NCBI GenBank assembly: GCA_003254885.1
Contig: QANT01007445.1
Coordinates: forward strand, 1 to 64,000
Direction of reading: 5' to 3'
Length of the DNA: 64,000 nt
Origin: Purshia tridentata
Lineage: Eukaryota > Streptophyta > Magnoliopsida > Rosales > Rosaceae
In this document: one piece after another, positions 1 through 11,118 of the stretch
How the letters are laid out: the number at the start of each line of letters is the position of its first letter
Numbering within the stretch: position 1 is the first letter of the stretch
Position numbers and translations under genes: made by a program
Notes under the pieces: generated by a model
The model's input: the letters and a program-made list of their open reading frames with translations, nothing else
Told to the model about the DNA's origin: nothing
The model's database searches: none

Positions 1-1322
1 CCAACTTATTAAAAGCTTTTTTTTTTTTTTTTGGCCAAGAACTTATTAAAAGCTTCTTAACATAAGAAAATGGGAGAATTTGGTGAGTTGGTGGTGTATA
101 CTGTGCAAGTGTGAACCCTGATGAGAGCATGTAAACAAAAATCGGGGCCACCCAACTACCCCACACTTCAAGTTTAATTTACATGTAAGACCCTCGAAAA
201 TGAATCATTTTATCTCACACCTCTCTTGTCTAGACTCTATATACATAAAGTACAAAGTATAAAAGCCCCCCTCCCCTACACAGACATGCAGTCTATAAAG
301 TCTTACAAAGTGGGAAGTGGGGTTCNTTCGGTTCGGTAAACCAACGGTTCTGGATTATGAGAACCGAAACCGAACCGACATCTTCGGTTCGGTCCAGTTA
401 TAGTTGTCTCGGTTTCGGTTCTATTCGGTTCCGGTTTTCTCGGTATCGGTAGCACCGGTTTCGGAACGGTTATCGGTTTTTCGGTCAAACCGACCNCGTT
501 TACTGCCGTGTCAGCAGAAGAGCTAGGCTTCCTTGTGGTGTGTATACATTAGCATTAGCAAGCCATTTGTTTATAATAATTATAGGAATTTGTATTCGGT
601 CTTTGTCTTCCCAATGAATTTAATTGTGTCATTGTTGGGTCACATAGTGACCACAATCATAATGTGTTCCCCCAACGGTTTGTAAGCCAGTGTGGGACGA
701 TCATGACTGTCTAATGCATTGGCTGCCTCTGCCTCTTTTTCATTTCATACTAGTCTGTTAAACAAAGATTCATTTCATAGTAGTTTCTAGAAAACGGGTG
801 TGTGTCTTGTTACTGAGAAAATAATTTCACTTGTACAATTCTAAATTTGTTCCTTGTCATTGTTTCTTCATTTGGTTCTTTCTTAATAACCATATATTAT
901 TTAACCTTTTGTGAAATGGATAATGACTTTAGTTTTGTAATCTACCAAACTTTAGTGGAAATGGCCCCATGAATGAAAGAACTGTTTCCATCAAAATATC
1001 GCGATAAATTGCATAGTTTGGGAAATTGGAGGGATTAATTCACAGTACCAAATGGATTCCCACACCATCCTTCTCTTCTGCCATTTTTAGTTTCTCTAAT
1101 TATCTCTCTTCCCAAAGTCTTGCTTGCTGAGCCTCTAGCGTTCCACAACGCTTCTTCTCCATCACTGTCAAAGGCTCTCACATTTCCCACCCCCTTACCT
1201 CTCTCACCTCCATTGTCTCTCCCTGCTTTCTCTGCGGCTTCACTTGGTTATACAGAAAGGTAATCCTTTGAACTCTAACTTTGTTATTTAGATTTGTTCC
1301 AACGGTCAATTTGCTGCTGGAA
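1..1322. other. Upstream region of the receptor kinase
   Basis: No gene is visible in this stretch. It holds a degenerate CGGTT-rich repeat (listed separately). A pyrimidine-rich segment at about 1070-1250 has many CTCTC and TTCTC runs and lies just before the receptor kinase, so it is probably that gene's promoter-proximal or 5' untranslated region. No convincing TATA box was found. The rest is ordinary AT-rich sequence. Confidence 0.6.
326..496. repeat. Degenerate CGGTTC/GAACCG low-complexity repeat bounded by N
   Basis: About 170 bp made of variants of CGGTT, TTCGG and their complements (for example ttcggttcggt, ggtttcggtt, gaaccgaaaccgaacc). It is enclosed by single N characters at 326 and 496. 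An open frame on the minus strand here is Pro/Glu/Thr/Arg-rich and is simply translated repeat. Such CGGTTC-type degenerate repeats are common in plant genomes. The flanking Ns suggest the assembler had trouble here, so length and sequence may be unreliable. Confidence 0.7.
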
Positions 1323-3608
1323 ATGTTTTACTTGGTTTTTGTGGTTCTGCTTCTCTGCAACTCTCATGCCCTGGTGGGTTCTTTGAATGATGAAGGCTAT
1401 GCGCTTTTGTCTTTCAAGCAGTCCATTACAGAAGACCCAGAAGGGTCTCTGAGTAACTGGAACTCTTCTGATGCGAACCCGTGTACATGGAATGGGATTA
1501 CATGCAAGGAACAAAGAGTTGTGTCTCTTAGCATTCCAAAGAAGAAACTTTATGGGTTTCTTCCTTCTGCAATGGGGTCTCTCTCTGAGCTCCGCCATGT
1601 AAATTTAAGGAACAATAAATTGTATGGAAGCTTGCCAGTTGAGCTTTTTGAAGCCCTGGGGCTACAAAGTTTGGTCCTTTATGGAAATTCCTTATCTGGG
1701 CCTGTGCCAAATGTAATTGGTAAGCTCAAGTACCTTCAAACCTTGGATTTATCACAGAATTTCTTCAATGGGTCAATGCCATCATCAATTATAGAATGCA
1801 AGAGACTCAAAACCATCGATCTTAGTCAGAACAATTTCACTGGTTTCCTACCAGAGGGGTTTGGTACTAGTTTGGTTTCTGTGGAAAAACTTGATCTTTC
1901 TTTCAATAAATTCAAGGGCTCAATTCCTAATGATATCGGAAATTTGTCTAGCTTGCAAGGCACTGTTGATTTGTCTCACAATCTATTTTCTGGTGCAATC
2001 CCAGCTAGCCTTGGAAACCTTCCTGAGAAGGTTTACATTGATCTCACTTATAACAATTTAAGCGGTCCAATACCCCAAAATGGTGCTCTAATGAACAGAG
2101 GACCAACTGCTTTCATTGGGAATCCTGGTCTTTGTGGCCCCCCATTGAAGAACCCCTGTTCTTCAGAAACTCCTGGTGCAAGTTCGCCATCCTCAATTCC
2201 ATTTCTGCCAGATAATTTTCCCCCTCAGGATTCTGATGGTAATGATGGAAAGAAAGCAAAAGGGTTAAGTAAAAGAGCTGTGATTGCAATAGTAGTGAGT
2301 GATATAATTGGTATCTGCCTTGTTGGGCTGCTTTTCTCATATTGTTATACCAGGATTTGTGCTTGTAGTAGGGTTGAGGATGAAAATGGTTATGGTAAAA
2401 ATAAGGGGGTTAAGGGAAGGAAGGAATTCTTGTGCTTCAGGAAAGATGAATCCGAGACTTTATCAGAAAATATGGAGCAGTATGATCTAGTGCCATTGGA
2501 TACACAAGTGGCATTTGATCTAGATGAACTTCTCAAGGCATCTGCTTTTGTTCTTGGAAAAAGTGGAATTGGAATTGTTTACAAAGTTGTGCTTGAAGAT
2601 GGACTTACCTTAGCAGTTAGAAGATTGGGTGAAGGGGGCTCTCAGAGATTTAAGGAATTTCAGACAGAAGTAGAAGCAATTGGGAAGCTAAGGCATCCTA
2701 ATGTTGTTACTCTAAAGGCTTATTACTGGTCTGTCGATGAAAAGCTGCTGATATATGACTATATACCTAATGGCAACCTTTCCACCGCCATTCATGGTAA
2801 CTTGACAATCTCTTCTTGCCCAATTTTGTTATTTGTACGCTTATAATGGTAGTTGTATATCTCTCAGGTTTCCTCCCCTTATATTTTTCTTGCCCAATGT
2901 TGTTTTTGTTGATTTGATTGTTTTGGTATATCATTAGGGAAGCCAGGAATGGAAGTATTTACAGCACTATCGTGGTCTGTTCGATTGAAAATCATGAAAG
3001 GAATTGCAAAAGGCTTGGTCTATCTGCATGAGTTTAGCCCCAAAAAATATGTCCATGGAGATCTGAAGCCCAATAACATATTGCTTGGACAGAACATGGA
3101 ACCATGCATTTCTGATTTTGGACTCGGACGCCTTGCTAATATAGCTGGAGGGTCCCCAACACTCCAATCCAATCGGATGGCCACAGAAAAACCACAAGAA
3201 AAGCAACAAAAGAGTGCAATCGGTGAAGCTACTGTAATTAGTTCATCCAGTAATTTGGGATCTTGTTATCAGGCTCCAGAAGCTCTGAAAGTGGTGAAGC
3301 CATCACAGAAGTGGGATGTTTATTCATATGGGGTAATCTTACTTGAAATGATTACTGGAAGATTGCCAATAGTCCAAGTGGGTACTTCAGAAATGGACCT
3401 AGTTCATTGGATTCAGCTCTGCATTGAAGAGAAGAAGCCTCTGATGGATGTTTTGGATCCACATTTAATGCAAGATGTAGAAATGGAGGAAGAGATGATC
3501 GCAGTTTTGAAGATTGCAATGGCCTGCGTTCATAGCAGCCCTGAAAGGAGACCAATTATGAGGCATATTTCTGATGCTTTGGAGAGGTTGGCTACACCTA
3601 CTGTTTGA
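1323..3608 (+). CDS. ZAR1: LRR receptor-like kinase, ZAR1-like (subfamily LRR III)
   Basis: Two exons, 1323-2796 and 2938-3608, give 714 residues; Arabidopsis ZAR1 has about 716. I chose the ATG at 1323 because it opens a clean signal peptide ([16 protein letters not shown]). Order: signal peptide, LRRNT region with the [16 protein letters not shown] motif, about six LRRs (residues 75-250), Ser/Pro-rich juxtamembrane part, one membrane segment (about 319-342), then a kinase domain (about 405-705). The glycine loop reads GKSGIG, the catalytic loop HGDLKPNN and the metal site DFG. The VAIK lysine position is Arg (LAVRRLG) and HRD is HGD, so catalysis may be weak or atypical. In Arabidopsis, ZAR1 acts at the plasma membrane in asymmetric division of the zygote. 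The intron at 2797-2937 has a consensus GT-AG. Assignment within the ZAR1 clade is strong; the function is by homology. Confidence 0.9.
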
Positions 3609-4766
3609 GAGATATCTAGATAGTGGTGAATTCAATCCACATGTGAAGCTTGATGTATGTGTTAGTTCAATCTTAGTGAAAATATGACACGGGTTACGAT
3701 TGTGACAATGAAGAGAATGATGATATTTGTAATCTGTGTATTTGGCATAGGCGTTTTGACAGTAAAGATTCTCTACTTTTTCCTTCTGTCATTTGTTAGA
3801 GCTAGGTGAGGGTAGGTGTGTTAACTGGATTTTGCATATATGTGAAGGATGTCTTCATGCTTTTATTGCAGACCTTTTGTATGTTGTTCTTCTTGTAGGT
3901 TAATGAAGTTGATCATTTGTGTGTTGTTCATTACCCTATATAGTATATTCAATCAAATAACCATTAAACGCTGATTATAGACCAGTGGCATGAATGCACA
4001 CCTCAACTTTGTTAGATCCTCAGCACCATTATCCTATCTCTTAAGCTCATCATTATTATTCTTAATCTTTATTTTAGCAAATGAATTGAAAGTGTCTTCC
4101 AACTGTACTTGTCTATCGCTTTGCGGTATAGTACGACTAGTATATTTGATTTTGTGGTTACCAATCATTTAGCGCGAATATAGGGACTGGGGACTGAGGA
4201 GTGGACTCCACCATTCTATTTAGTCAATCTGCAAGCAGATTCCAGCTGTCCTTTGAGTTTAATGGGTAATTAATATCCTATTTTATATTGACTTCAACAG
4301 AGGTCCCTTGTCGGAATGTATTTGGTCCATTATTTCAAACAGACTCTGCATGCTATGCAACTGCTAAAGCTTTGAGTGGTTACAAAGTGAATTAATCAAA
4401 GTGCAATAAATGAACAAAAGCAGTAGAGTTTCATCTCTCAGAATATAATTTGGGGCCTCCTAACATGCACAAGAATGTTTTAGTCCATGTATGCATCTGC
4501 CTGAAAATAAATATTATCTGGGACCTTAAACTAATTAACTACATTAAAATGATCTGTCAGATAAGATGGATGGATATATTGGACGAGGACATTGTATGCA
4601 ACTGCCCTTTTAAATATTTGATAACAATTTAACATGTAACAACTTACAAAGGTAATTGAAATGTTTCCAAAGTTAAAATTTTCTCCGAGTCAGAGATGCT
4701 CTAAGAAAATATGAGACACAGCTAGAGAAGAACAATTAGTTAAATTTCAAAGAACAGGAACAAGAG
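3609..4766. other. Convergent intergenic region, ZAR1-like to IAA32-like
   Basis: The 3' untranslated regions of two convergent genes probably take up both ends. The open frames here are short and have no recognisable domain. No repeat, tRNA or transposon signature was seen. Confidence 0.6.
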
Positions 4767-5619
4767 CTAGTTCTTCCTTGCAATCCTTAGCCGCTTCACA
4801 CATTCTGCAAATTCCCTTTTACCATTCAAAAGAAATTAAACTTGAATGAATAACATGGTCTATTACTTTATATATGCCAGATCTAAAAAATTAAATAAAC
4901 TGGGAAGTGCCAATTCCAAAATTTAAGTACTACGTAACCAACTTACTTCCATGGAACATCACCAACAGTTCTCCAATTATCATCACTGTCCTTGTAGAAC
5001 AGTGAAAATTCAGACCCTGCCTGGAACAACCTTAATCCAGATACGGATTGTGTACCTGAACAATGAACCACTTATTAATTTCTGATTGTAAAATCCTCAA
5101 CCCTCTGAGATTATTTGTACCTACCAAACATATCTTCTAGCTGAAATGCAAGACTTGAATAACCACTATGATCAAGCATACAAACTTTTCTGCCAATAAC
5201 AATCCCATCCATGTTAACCTTCACATAAGCCCACCTCTCCTTGCTTTGGACTCCCTCTGCCTCCTCATCGCGATCTTCTGGGATATTTCTTATAATGTTT
5301 GAATTTTTCAGATTCAGATTAGCCTGGGGCCAATCTATCAGATCAGCATAACCCTCCAAGCTAACCACTATACAAGAAATGCAATTAGTACAGTTGAATT
5401 CCTATCTAAACAAGTTTTGTATATGAGTAATGATTAAAATGTAAAGAAAGAAAACAAAGATAGAAGGAATATACATTGTCCAGATGGATGGTAAGTTTCA
5501 GGTTGCAGAGCTCTGAGGCTAAGACCAAGATCAATTATGCCATCGTTCTCTTTGGCTTCATAATAAACTGAGTGGAAGGTTGAGGGGTTCAAAAGAAAGC
5601 TTGATGCATTGGGATCCAT
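4767..5619 (-). CDS. IAA32: Non-canonical Aux/IAA transcriptional repressor, IAA32-like
   Basis: Four exons read on the minus strand: 5619-5475, 5367-5125, 5055-4947 and 4815-4767, giving 181 residues. The last two exons are too short to stand out as open frames but join in phase to a stop at 4767. The start is set by MDPN, the N-terminus I recall for Arabidopsis IAA32. Residues 30-36 (DLGLSLR) form the EAR/LxLxL repression motif. Residues 94-181 form the C-terminal PB1 domain (YVKVNMDGIVIGRKVC, SLAFQLEDMFG, VSGLRLFQ, VGDVPWKEF) with Lys98 and the acidic OPCA stretch DSDDNW. The domain II degron (GWPPV) is absent; the equivalent region reads GYADLIDWPQ. The family represses auxin-response-factor targets in the nucleus. 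Lacking the degron, this member should not be destroyed by TIR1/AFB in the usual auxin-dependent way. Confidence 0.9.
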
Positions 5620-7560
5620 TAAGATATTTAGCATACAAATACAACTGAGTCTTGGGAGCTGAATAGTGAATCATACATACAACATGGTGTAGTAGACTGT
5701 AGTAGTAGAGATATACTTATTTATATTGGCAGCAGTAAAAATATAACAAGAAGTGGGCCAAAGATATTTAACATAGAAGACAGAAAGCCTGCTGCCACCA
5801 TCAATTATTCAATGTTGCTTATCTTGTTCTGCTGCTACAAATATGCAAGTACACAATTTAGGAACAAAACACCGCAAGGACAAGGGATGGTCAATGTGAT
5901 TCGACAGAAGTTGGTTAGATTCTGCAACCTATGGTTGATACAAATTAAGGGTTCGACAATTCAGGTCGGAATCCAAGGGGGAGTCAGAGATCGATTAAGC
6001 AGACCATAACAAGGATGGATCAGTTGGGTCGACTCACTTAAACATGCATATGTACGTGTTCATTGCAACACCATAGTATTTTTTAATTAAATAGGCAGCC
6101 TTTTCGAATTTTATCAATTTAAAATATATCAGTAGATATATGCAATACAAAATACAACTATACAAGTCTTAAAACACCAAAATAATCAATTTAAAGGCAG
6201 AGCAATGTCACTTAATTTTCTAGTGCTGTTTGCTGACTGACCAACCTCATGGATTTCAGTACTGTTTCTCTTCGAGGGAACAGCAATCTGGTGAGGACCC
6301 TACATCCCATTCCAGCTCCAGTATCCCCTTTATAGTTGTCTACTCTTTTCCTAATGTTTAAGCCAAATTCACGCTTCCATGTGTAACACAAAAGAAGCCC
6401 AATAACGTATTACCCACCGACCCTTGAAGGCTAATGGGGACTTCAACATGAAGCCACCAAAACGAAGTGGACGATGACTATCGACTAACTGGACTGAAAG
6501 TGGACTTTTGGCTCTTTGGACCAAAGATGGATATAAGCTCGGTGTACTAAAATAATCCTCTCTCAGAAGAATAGATTCTATAAGTTAACCACCTTGGTCA
6601 AAAACAAAAAGATTCTATAACCACATTATAGACATTGGGTTAAAAATATCAGTTTTTTTTTTTTAATAGTGCTAGGGAGACCATAATTTTTTGGTTACAG
6701 GAAATCGAACCTGAACTTAGATTAATTTTGTAACTCATGTAGTGTGATTTAGGTTGAGGGTGAGGCATGAGTATATTTATCGATCGGTAGCCTTTAAAGT
6801 TTACCAAGCCTTTTTTAGTTATTTAAAAAGAAGTATCCTCTTTAAAAATGGACCAACTTGACCAGCCAGTAACGTAAGGTCATGGCCTCATAGCTATCGA
6901 CTGAAGTCACTAACAAGGGCTTTGCTTAATTCGCCTGGCGACCCAAAAAATTAAAAAATATTGAGATTTGAAATGCAAGAGATTAATATTCTATACCCCG
7001 CGTGGGGTTCGATCCCGCTGAATCTGATGAAATGCTGGAAAAGCTCCCGTCGGAAACTGAAGCCATTCGAAGCAGATACTTTCTTCCATTCTGTTTATTT
7101 TTGTCAGAACAGAGCACTTTATATATGTATATGTAAAATGTGCACACCAGGAAAGTAAACAAACAAAGAATAAGTTAAAGAAAACAATAGATGACCTTTT
7201 ATGAACAAGTTTGATACACAAATGGTAAACTGCGTTTTACTTGTATAAAAGTACTGTCCTGTGTATCCTCAACACCAAGAAAAAAAAAAGTAAAAATTAT
7301 CTCCAGTATGGCAGTATGTGTACTTATGCCCGGGAATTTAGAGTCCAAGTAAAAATTATCTCCAGTATGGCAGTATGTATACTTATGCCCGGGAATTTAG
7401 AGTCCTTCCTGCATGGAATGCCTCAGTGCACCCGTTATCCTAGAGAACATGACCAGGACGTGTCCCAATAACAACACAATAAAGACTTTTCAAACCTGTT
7501 GTGAAATCAAGCTTGCTCCAGTAATGACTTGTAGGTGATTAAGTTTCATGGTTTAGACAA
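5620..7560. other. Intergenic region between IAA32-like gene and hydrolase gene
   Basis: About 1.9 kb, containing the IAA32-like promoter (minus strand, at the left end) and the 3' end of the hydrolase gene. It holds a 59-bp tandem duplication at 7289-7406. A stretch at 7003-7020 resembles a tRNA T-loop but has no cloverleaf upstream. Nothing else was recognised. Confidence 0.55.
7289..7406. repeat. 59-bp direct tandem duplication
   Basis: Two adjacent copies (7289-7347 and 7348-7406) share the sequence from AGTAAAAATTATCTCCAGTA through to GGGAATTTAGAGTCC. They differ at one internal base (tatgtgtact against tatgtatact) and at the end. The near-identity points to a recent duplication. It lies downstream of the hydrolase stop codon, probably in or just beyond the 3' UTR. 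Confidence 0.85.
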
Positions 7561-10500
7561 TCATGTTGAGTCGTACAGATTGAGAAATTCCATTATACAG
7601 GGATAAACCTGCTCCACTGCCTGCAATTCAGAAGAATTAGTTATTATCCCATAAGTTAGAGAAAGGGAAAGTGAGAGAGAGAGAGAGTTCCATACCAATC
7701 GGCCTCCCACCAAATCATAATGAGCATAGTGTGGACCCCCGGATTCTCCAAACACTTTATATGTAACCAGGTGCTCTGGAATTAGCTTGGCAGTTTCTGG
7801 TACATTAAATTATAATAAGTAAGAAGCAAAAAAGGCAGAAGACATAAGTAATCTCCGATATGATTTTACCCTCTACAGCTTGAGGTGGGCATATTAGATC
7901 CTGGTCTCCAGCAACTGCCAAAACAGGGACATTGGTTTTATGTATGTGATTCTTGTACAAAAAGTTACCACTCCTGTCACGTAATCCACCCTCCCGGAAC
8001 GCTGTTGTCAGCTGCAATAGAAGTTTAGCGGGTATGGTGCCTGCCAGTAGTAATTGGATCTTAGGTTTATTGTTTATTGATGATTAATAATATATCCAAC
8101 TGATACCACTGGCCCTAGGATCCTAGTGGCGCTTCTCCCTTCTTAAGGTAACCTTAGGGAGTCCTCAGTTTTCAGCCCACAGGACCACCTATAAACACTT
8201 TTTGTGTTTAAAAAGTATTAAATAAATTGTGGAATTGTTAATTAATTAGCAGGAGGCATGCCTTAAATTGACTGACTGGAAATAATTTTTAAATAACCAG
8301 CCATCGCATATCTCTGATGAAATTCACAGAGTAAAACTGTATATCATGTCAGTAGGGAATACTTACAAAAGTTATTCAAAACGAGCTTTTTCAACAATTC
8401 TGGATGCATCATGTCCTGTGCTGAAATCAGATTGTTAAGCCAAGACAGGGCATAAGGTGGATGGGATGAGAGAGGATAAGCCGCTGCCAATAATGTCCCT
8501 AAAGGAATAACTGGGACATTGAGAGCCTGGGCGGGATCTGCCTGTATGACAAGTTCCCAACATTAGTTTCTTATCATTGTTCAAGCTATGCTTACAAATA
8601 AAACAGTCATTGTAATTAATTTAGAGATGATCTTCCACGACTAGCTTTGTATCCACTTACAAGGGGTAAGAGCAATTTGAGAGTTGAATTTGAAGACGTG
8701 TAATCAAGTGAAGACGCCAATGTTACAACAGCTGCTAATTTGGACTCTCTTCCTTCATAACCTTAAAAGGTAAAATAAATAAAGGTATCAAATTCATATG
8801 CTAGAGCATTGCTTTCACAGCCATATGAAATGAAGATCCAAAACTGGAAGCATTCAACCAATGCAATAGGTGACTAGAATTCCACTAACTGCATACCTCA
8901 CCTTTCCTTTCAAACTACAATTGGCCAGGTATATGGATTTTATTTGTTCTTTTCTAACCATTAGCAGTACAGTGAAGCAATTCTCATGTAGCTTAATAAT
9001 ACTCGACCAGACTACGAAGCAAAGTGGTTTCCAATTATACTGGGAAATAAAAATAATGATCAATCTGATGGCGTTGAAAAGGAAATAAAACAAAGTGGGG
9101 GGAGGGGAACAGCATGAAAACAACCGGCAGCCAACCAGTCTAACAAACATATGGCCAAGCCACTAACGCAGTGCACTTCACCCCAAAGGTGAATAAAGGA
9201 AAAAAATGCATGGGAAGCAATGTAATCTCACCACATCGTGCAAGCATTGCATAAAGCAAGATACCACCCATCGAGTGTCCAATAGCTAACAACTTCCCAT
9301 CCTTTGGCTTACTTTCTGCCATGATATACTCTATCTGTATTGTTAACATTGAAAACTGTAAATTCATCATGTAAAAAGTAGGAAATATTATTCGATTCCA
9401 TAAAAAAGAAAGAGTACTATCTATAATCTAATTCAGTGTTTATTATGAAGACTTAATTCAAAATGGGTAATCATTTGATAGCGTTTGAACAAGATAAAAT
9501 GTCACCTCACCACAGCAGGTACATCCTCTTCCAGGTAATGATCAAAGTCCCAATCATACTTCACTATCAAGTCAAGTTGTTTCTGAAAATCTTCTAGTGT
9601 GGAAGCAAAACGCTCTTGCAAGTCAAACAATGGAGGTGAAACAGATCGCTGACCTTCTTCAATGATATTTACAAGCCTTTGACTGAGGTCCCTGATTTGG
9701 CTAGCAATAGCTGAGTTTTGGTTCGTCTCTAATAGGCTTGAAATCTTATCGCTTATCTTATTCAAACGCTCAGATAGCGTAGAATCAGCCAGAAGTCTTG
9801 AAATTTGATCAAGTAACTTAGCAGACACGATATTGGATTGACCTTCACCGAGAAAGCCCGATAACCTGTCTGACAACTGCGTAAAACTTTCTGTCAACCT
9901 TATTACTGATTTTGATTCATCCCCCACAGTTGTTGTTGTATTTGTAGGATCTCCTTTGGTAGCTGAAGTCTCATAGATTTCTTCTTGGACAGGAGTCTCA
10001 GATGGTGAGGCACCAGGAAAACCTTTTGACCGCTTTTCTGCAGAGAAAGCTTCATTAGTAGCATGGTCAGAAACAGTTTCCATCTGATCAGATCTTTCAT
10101 GGGCGGACTGCTCAATTTCCTTGCGATTTGATTCATGCAAACTCAACCCAGCACCACGAACTTCGAGAATCCAAGTCTCAAATCCTTGCCTAGACATGTA
10201 ACGTGCAAATGAAGTCTGCAGATATGCCAATGCATTAGTAAGAAGTTAGTGTGTACTGGACCTACATCTACCCAAAAAAGAAAGGTGCGTTCTACCTGAC
10301 AAAAGCTCAAGTGAAAGACATTCTTGCAAGGTAGCCAAGAAAGTCCAAACATACCCAATTAATTCATTGCAAAGTTGACGAAACTTTAATGTTAAAAACA
10401 ACTTTGCATACGAGTACAAGCTGTATCTAACCGCAGGTTTTGTATACGTGTATCTAAAATGTGAAAAAAAAAAATTATTTACTATAATTCACCTAAAATC

Positions 10501-11118
10501 TAATTGAGGAATTTATAATAATTGAATTCAGGAAAATTTTACCTCAGGAGAGAGGTCATATCCAATGGCATTGGTCCCCACTCCCGACAACAGCAACAAT
10601 GGATGCTTCCTCTGAGGCGCCTGTATTAGCATTATTCACTATTCAGTAAGTAAACAAATCCAATAATCGTAGATAAATTAACTCGCGAAAATAGACTCAA
10701 TTAAATTAAATAAAACAATTTTTAAGAGAAAATCCAATAATACCTTGGGGCAAGGGCGGTAGCGCCAGACGGCGAGCCTCCAATCGCAGTTGTGTACGGA
10801 CACGTAGTGGAGCTCGTCGGCCGTACATATCGGCGGTTTTCCGGGAAGCTTGACCGCGGCGGAGGCGGCCTCTCCCGCGTCGGTGGAGAATGCTCTAAGC
10901 CTGAACGGCGTCGTCTTCGTCCAGGACGACGAGAACGACGACGAAGAATACAGAGCCCGACGCGCCACTGCGGCGCGTAGGGCGATGAAGTGGGGACTGA
11001 GAGACCGAATTGTGGATAATGATGGCGATGCCGATGACGATGGAGACAATGGAGATGATGATGAAGATGATGCTAGGTGAAGAAGCGCACAACGAATATC
11101 GAATTGAATTGCTGTCAT
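7561..11118 (-). CDS. Alpha/beta hydrolase with N-terminal targeting peptide and long helical insert
   Basis: Nine exons on the minus strand: 11118-10744, 10620-10543, 10215-9511, 9334-9232, 8761-8661, 8541-8367, 8040-7870, 7796-7696, 7620-7561. All phases agree and give 622 residues. The Ser-rich N-terminus looks like an organelle transit peptide. LSGVGTNAIGYDLSPE (about 138-151) and the following WILEVRGAG start the fold. The nucleophile elbow is GHSMGG (Ser407), the acid is probably Asp560 in AGDQDLICPP, and the base is His592 or His595 in GPHYAHYDLVGG. An acidic, heptad-like insert of about 200 residues (roughly 180-375) separates the early strands from the elbow; it may be a lid or coiled-coil arm. 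The family matches, from memory, Arabidopsis At1g15060/At1g73750, whose substrate is unknown to me. The exon 3 donor is fixed because the alternative GT would create a stop. Confidence 0.88.

Noticed and set aside
303-488. Minus-strand open frame rich in Pro, Glu, Thr and Arg
   Set aside because: It is a translation of the degenerate CGGTT repeat and includes an N; no domain, promoter or start context.
7003-7020. Sequence resembling a tRNA T-loop (GGGTTCGATCCCGC)
   Set aside because: No acceptor stem, D arm or anticodon arm can be formed upstream at the right spacing.
8041-8340. Palindrome-like stretch (CCACTGGCC..CCTAGTGG) in hydrolase intron 6 as a transposon
   Set aside because: Only a short imperfect palindrome; no matching termini or target duplication could be seen.
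10792-11080. Acidic plus-strand open frames (Asp/Glu runs) over the first exon of the hydrolase
   Set aside because: They mirror the Ser/Ile-rich minus-strand frame of the real exon 1, which splices correctly.
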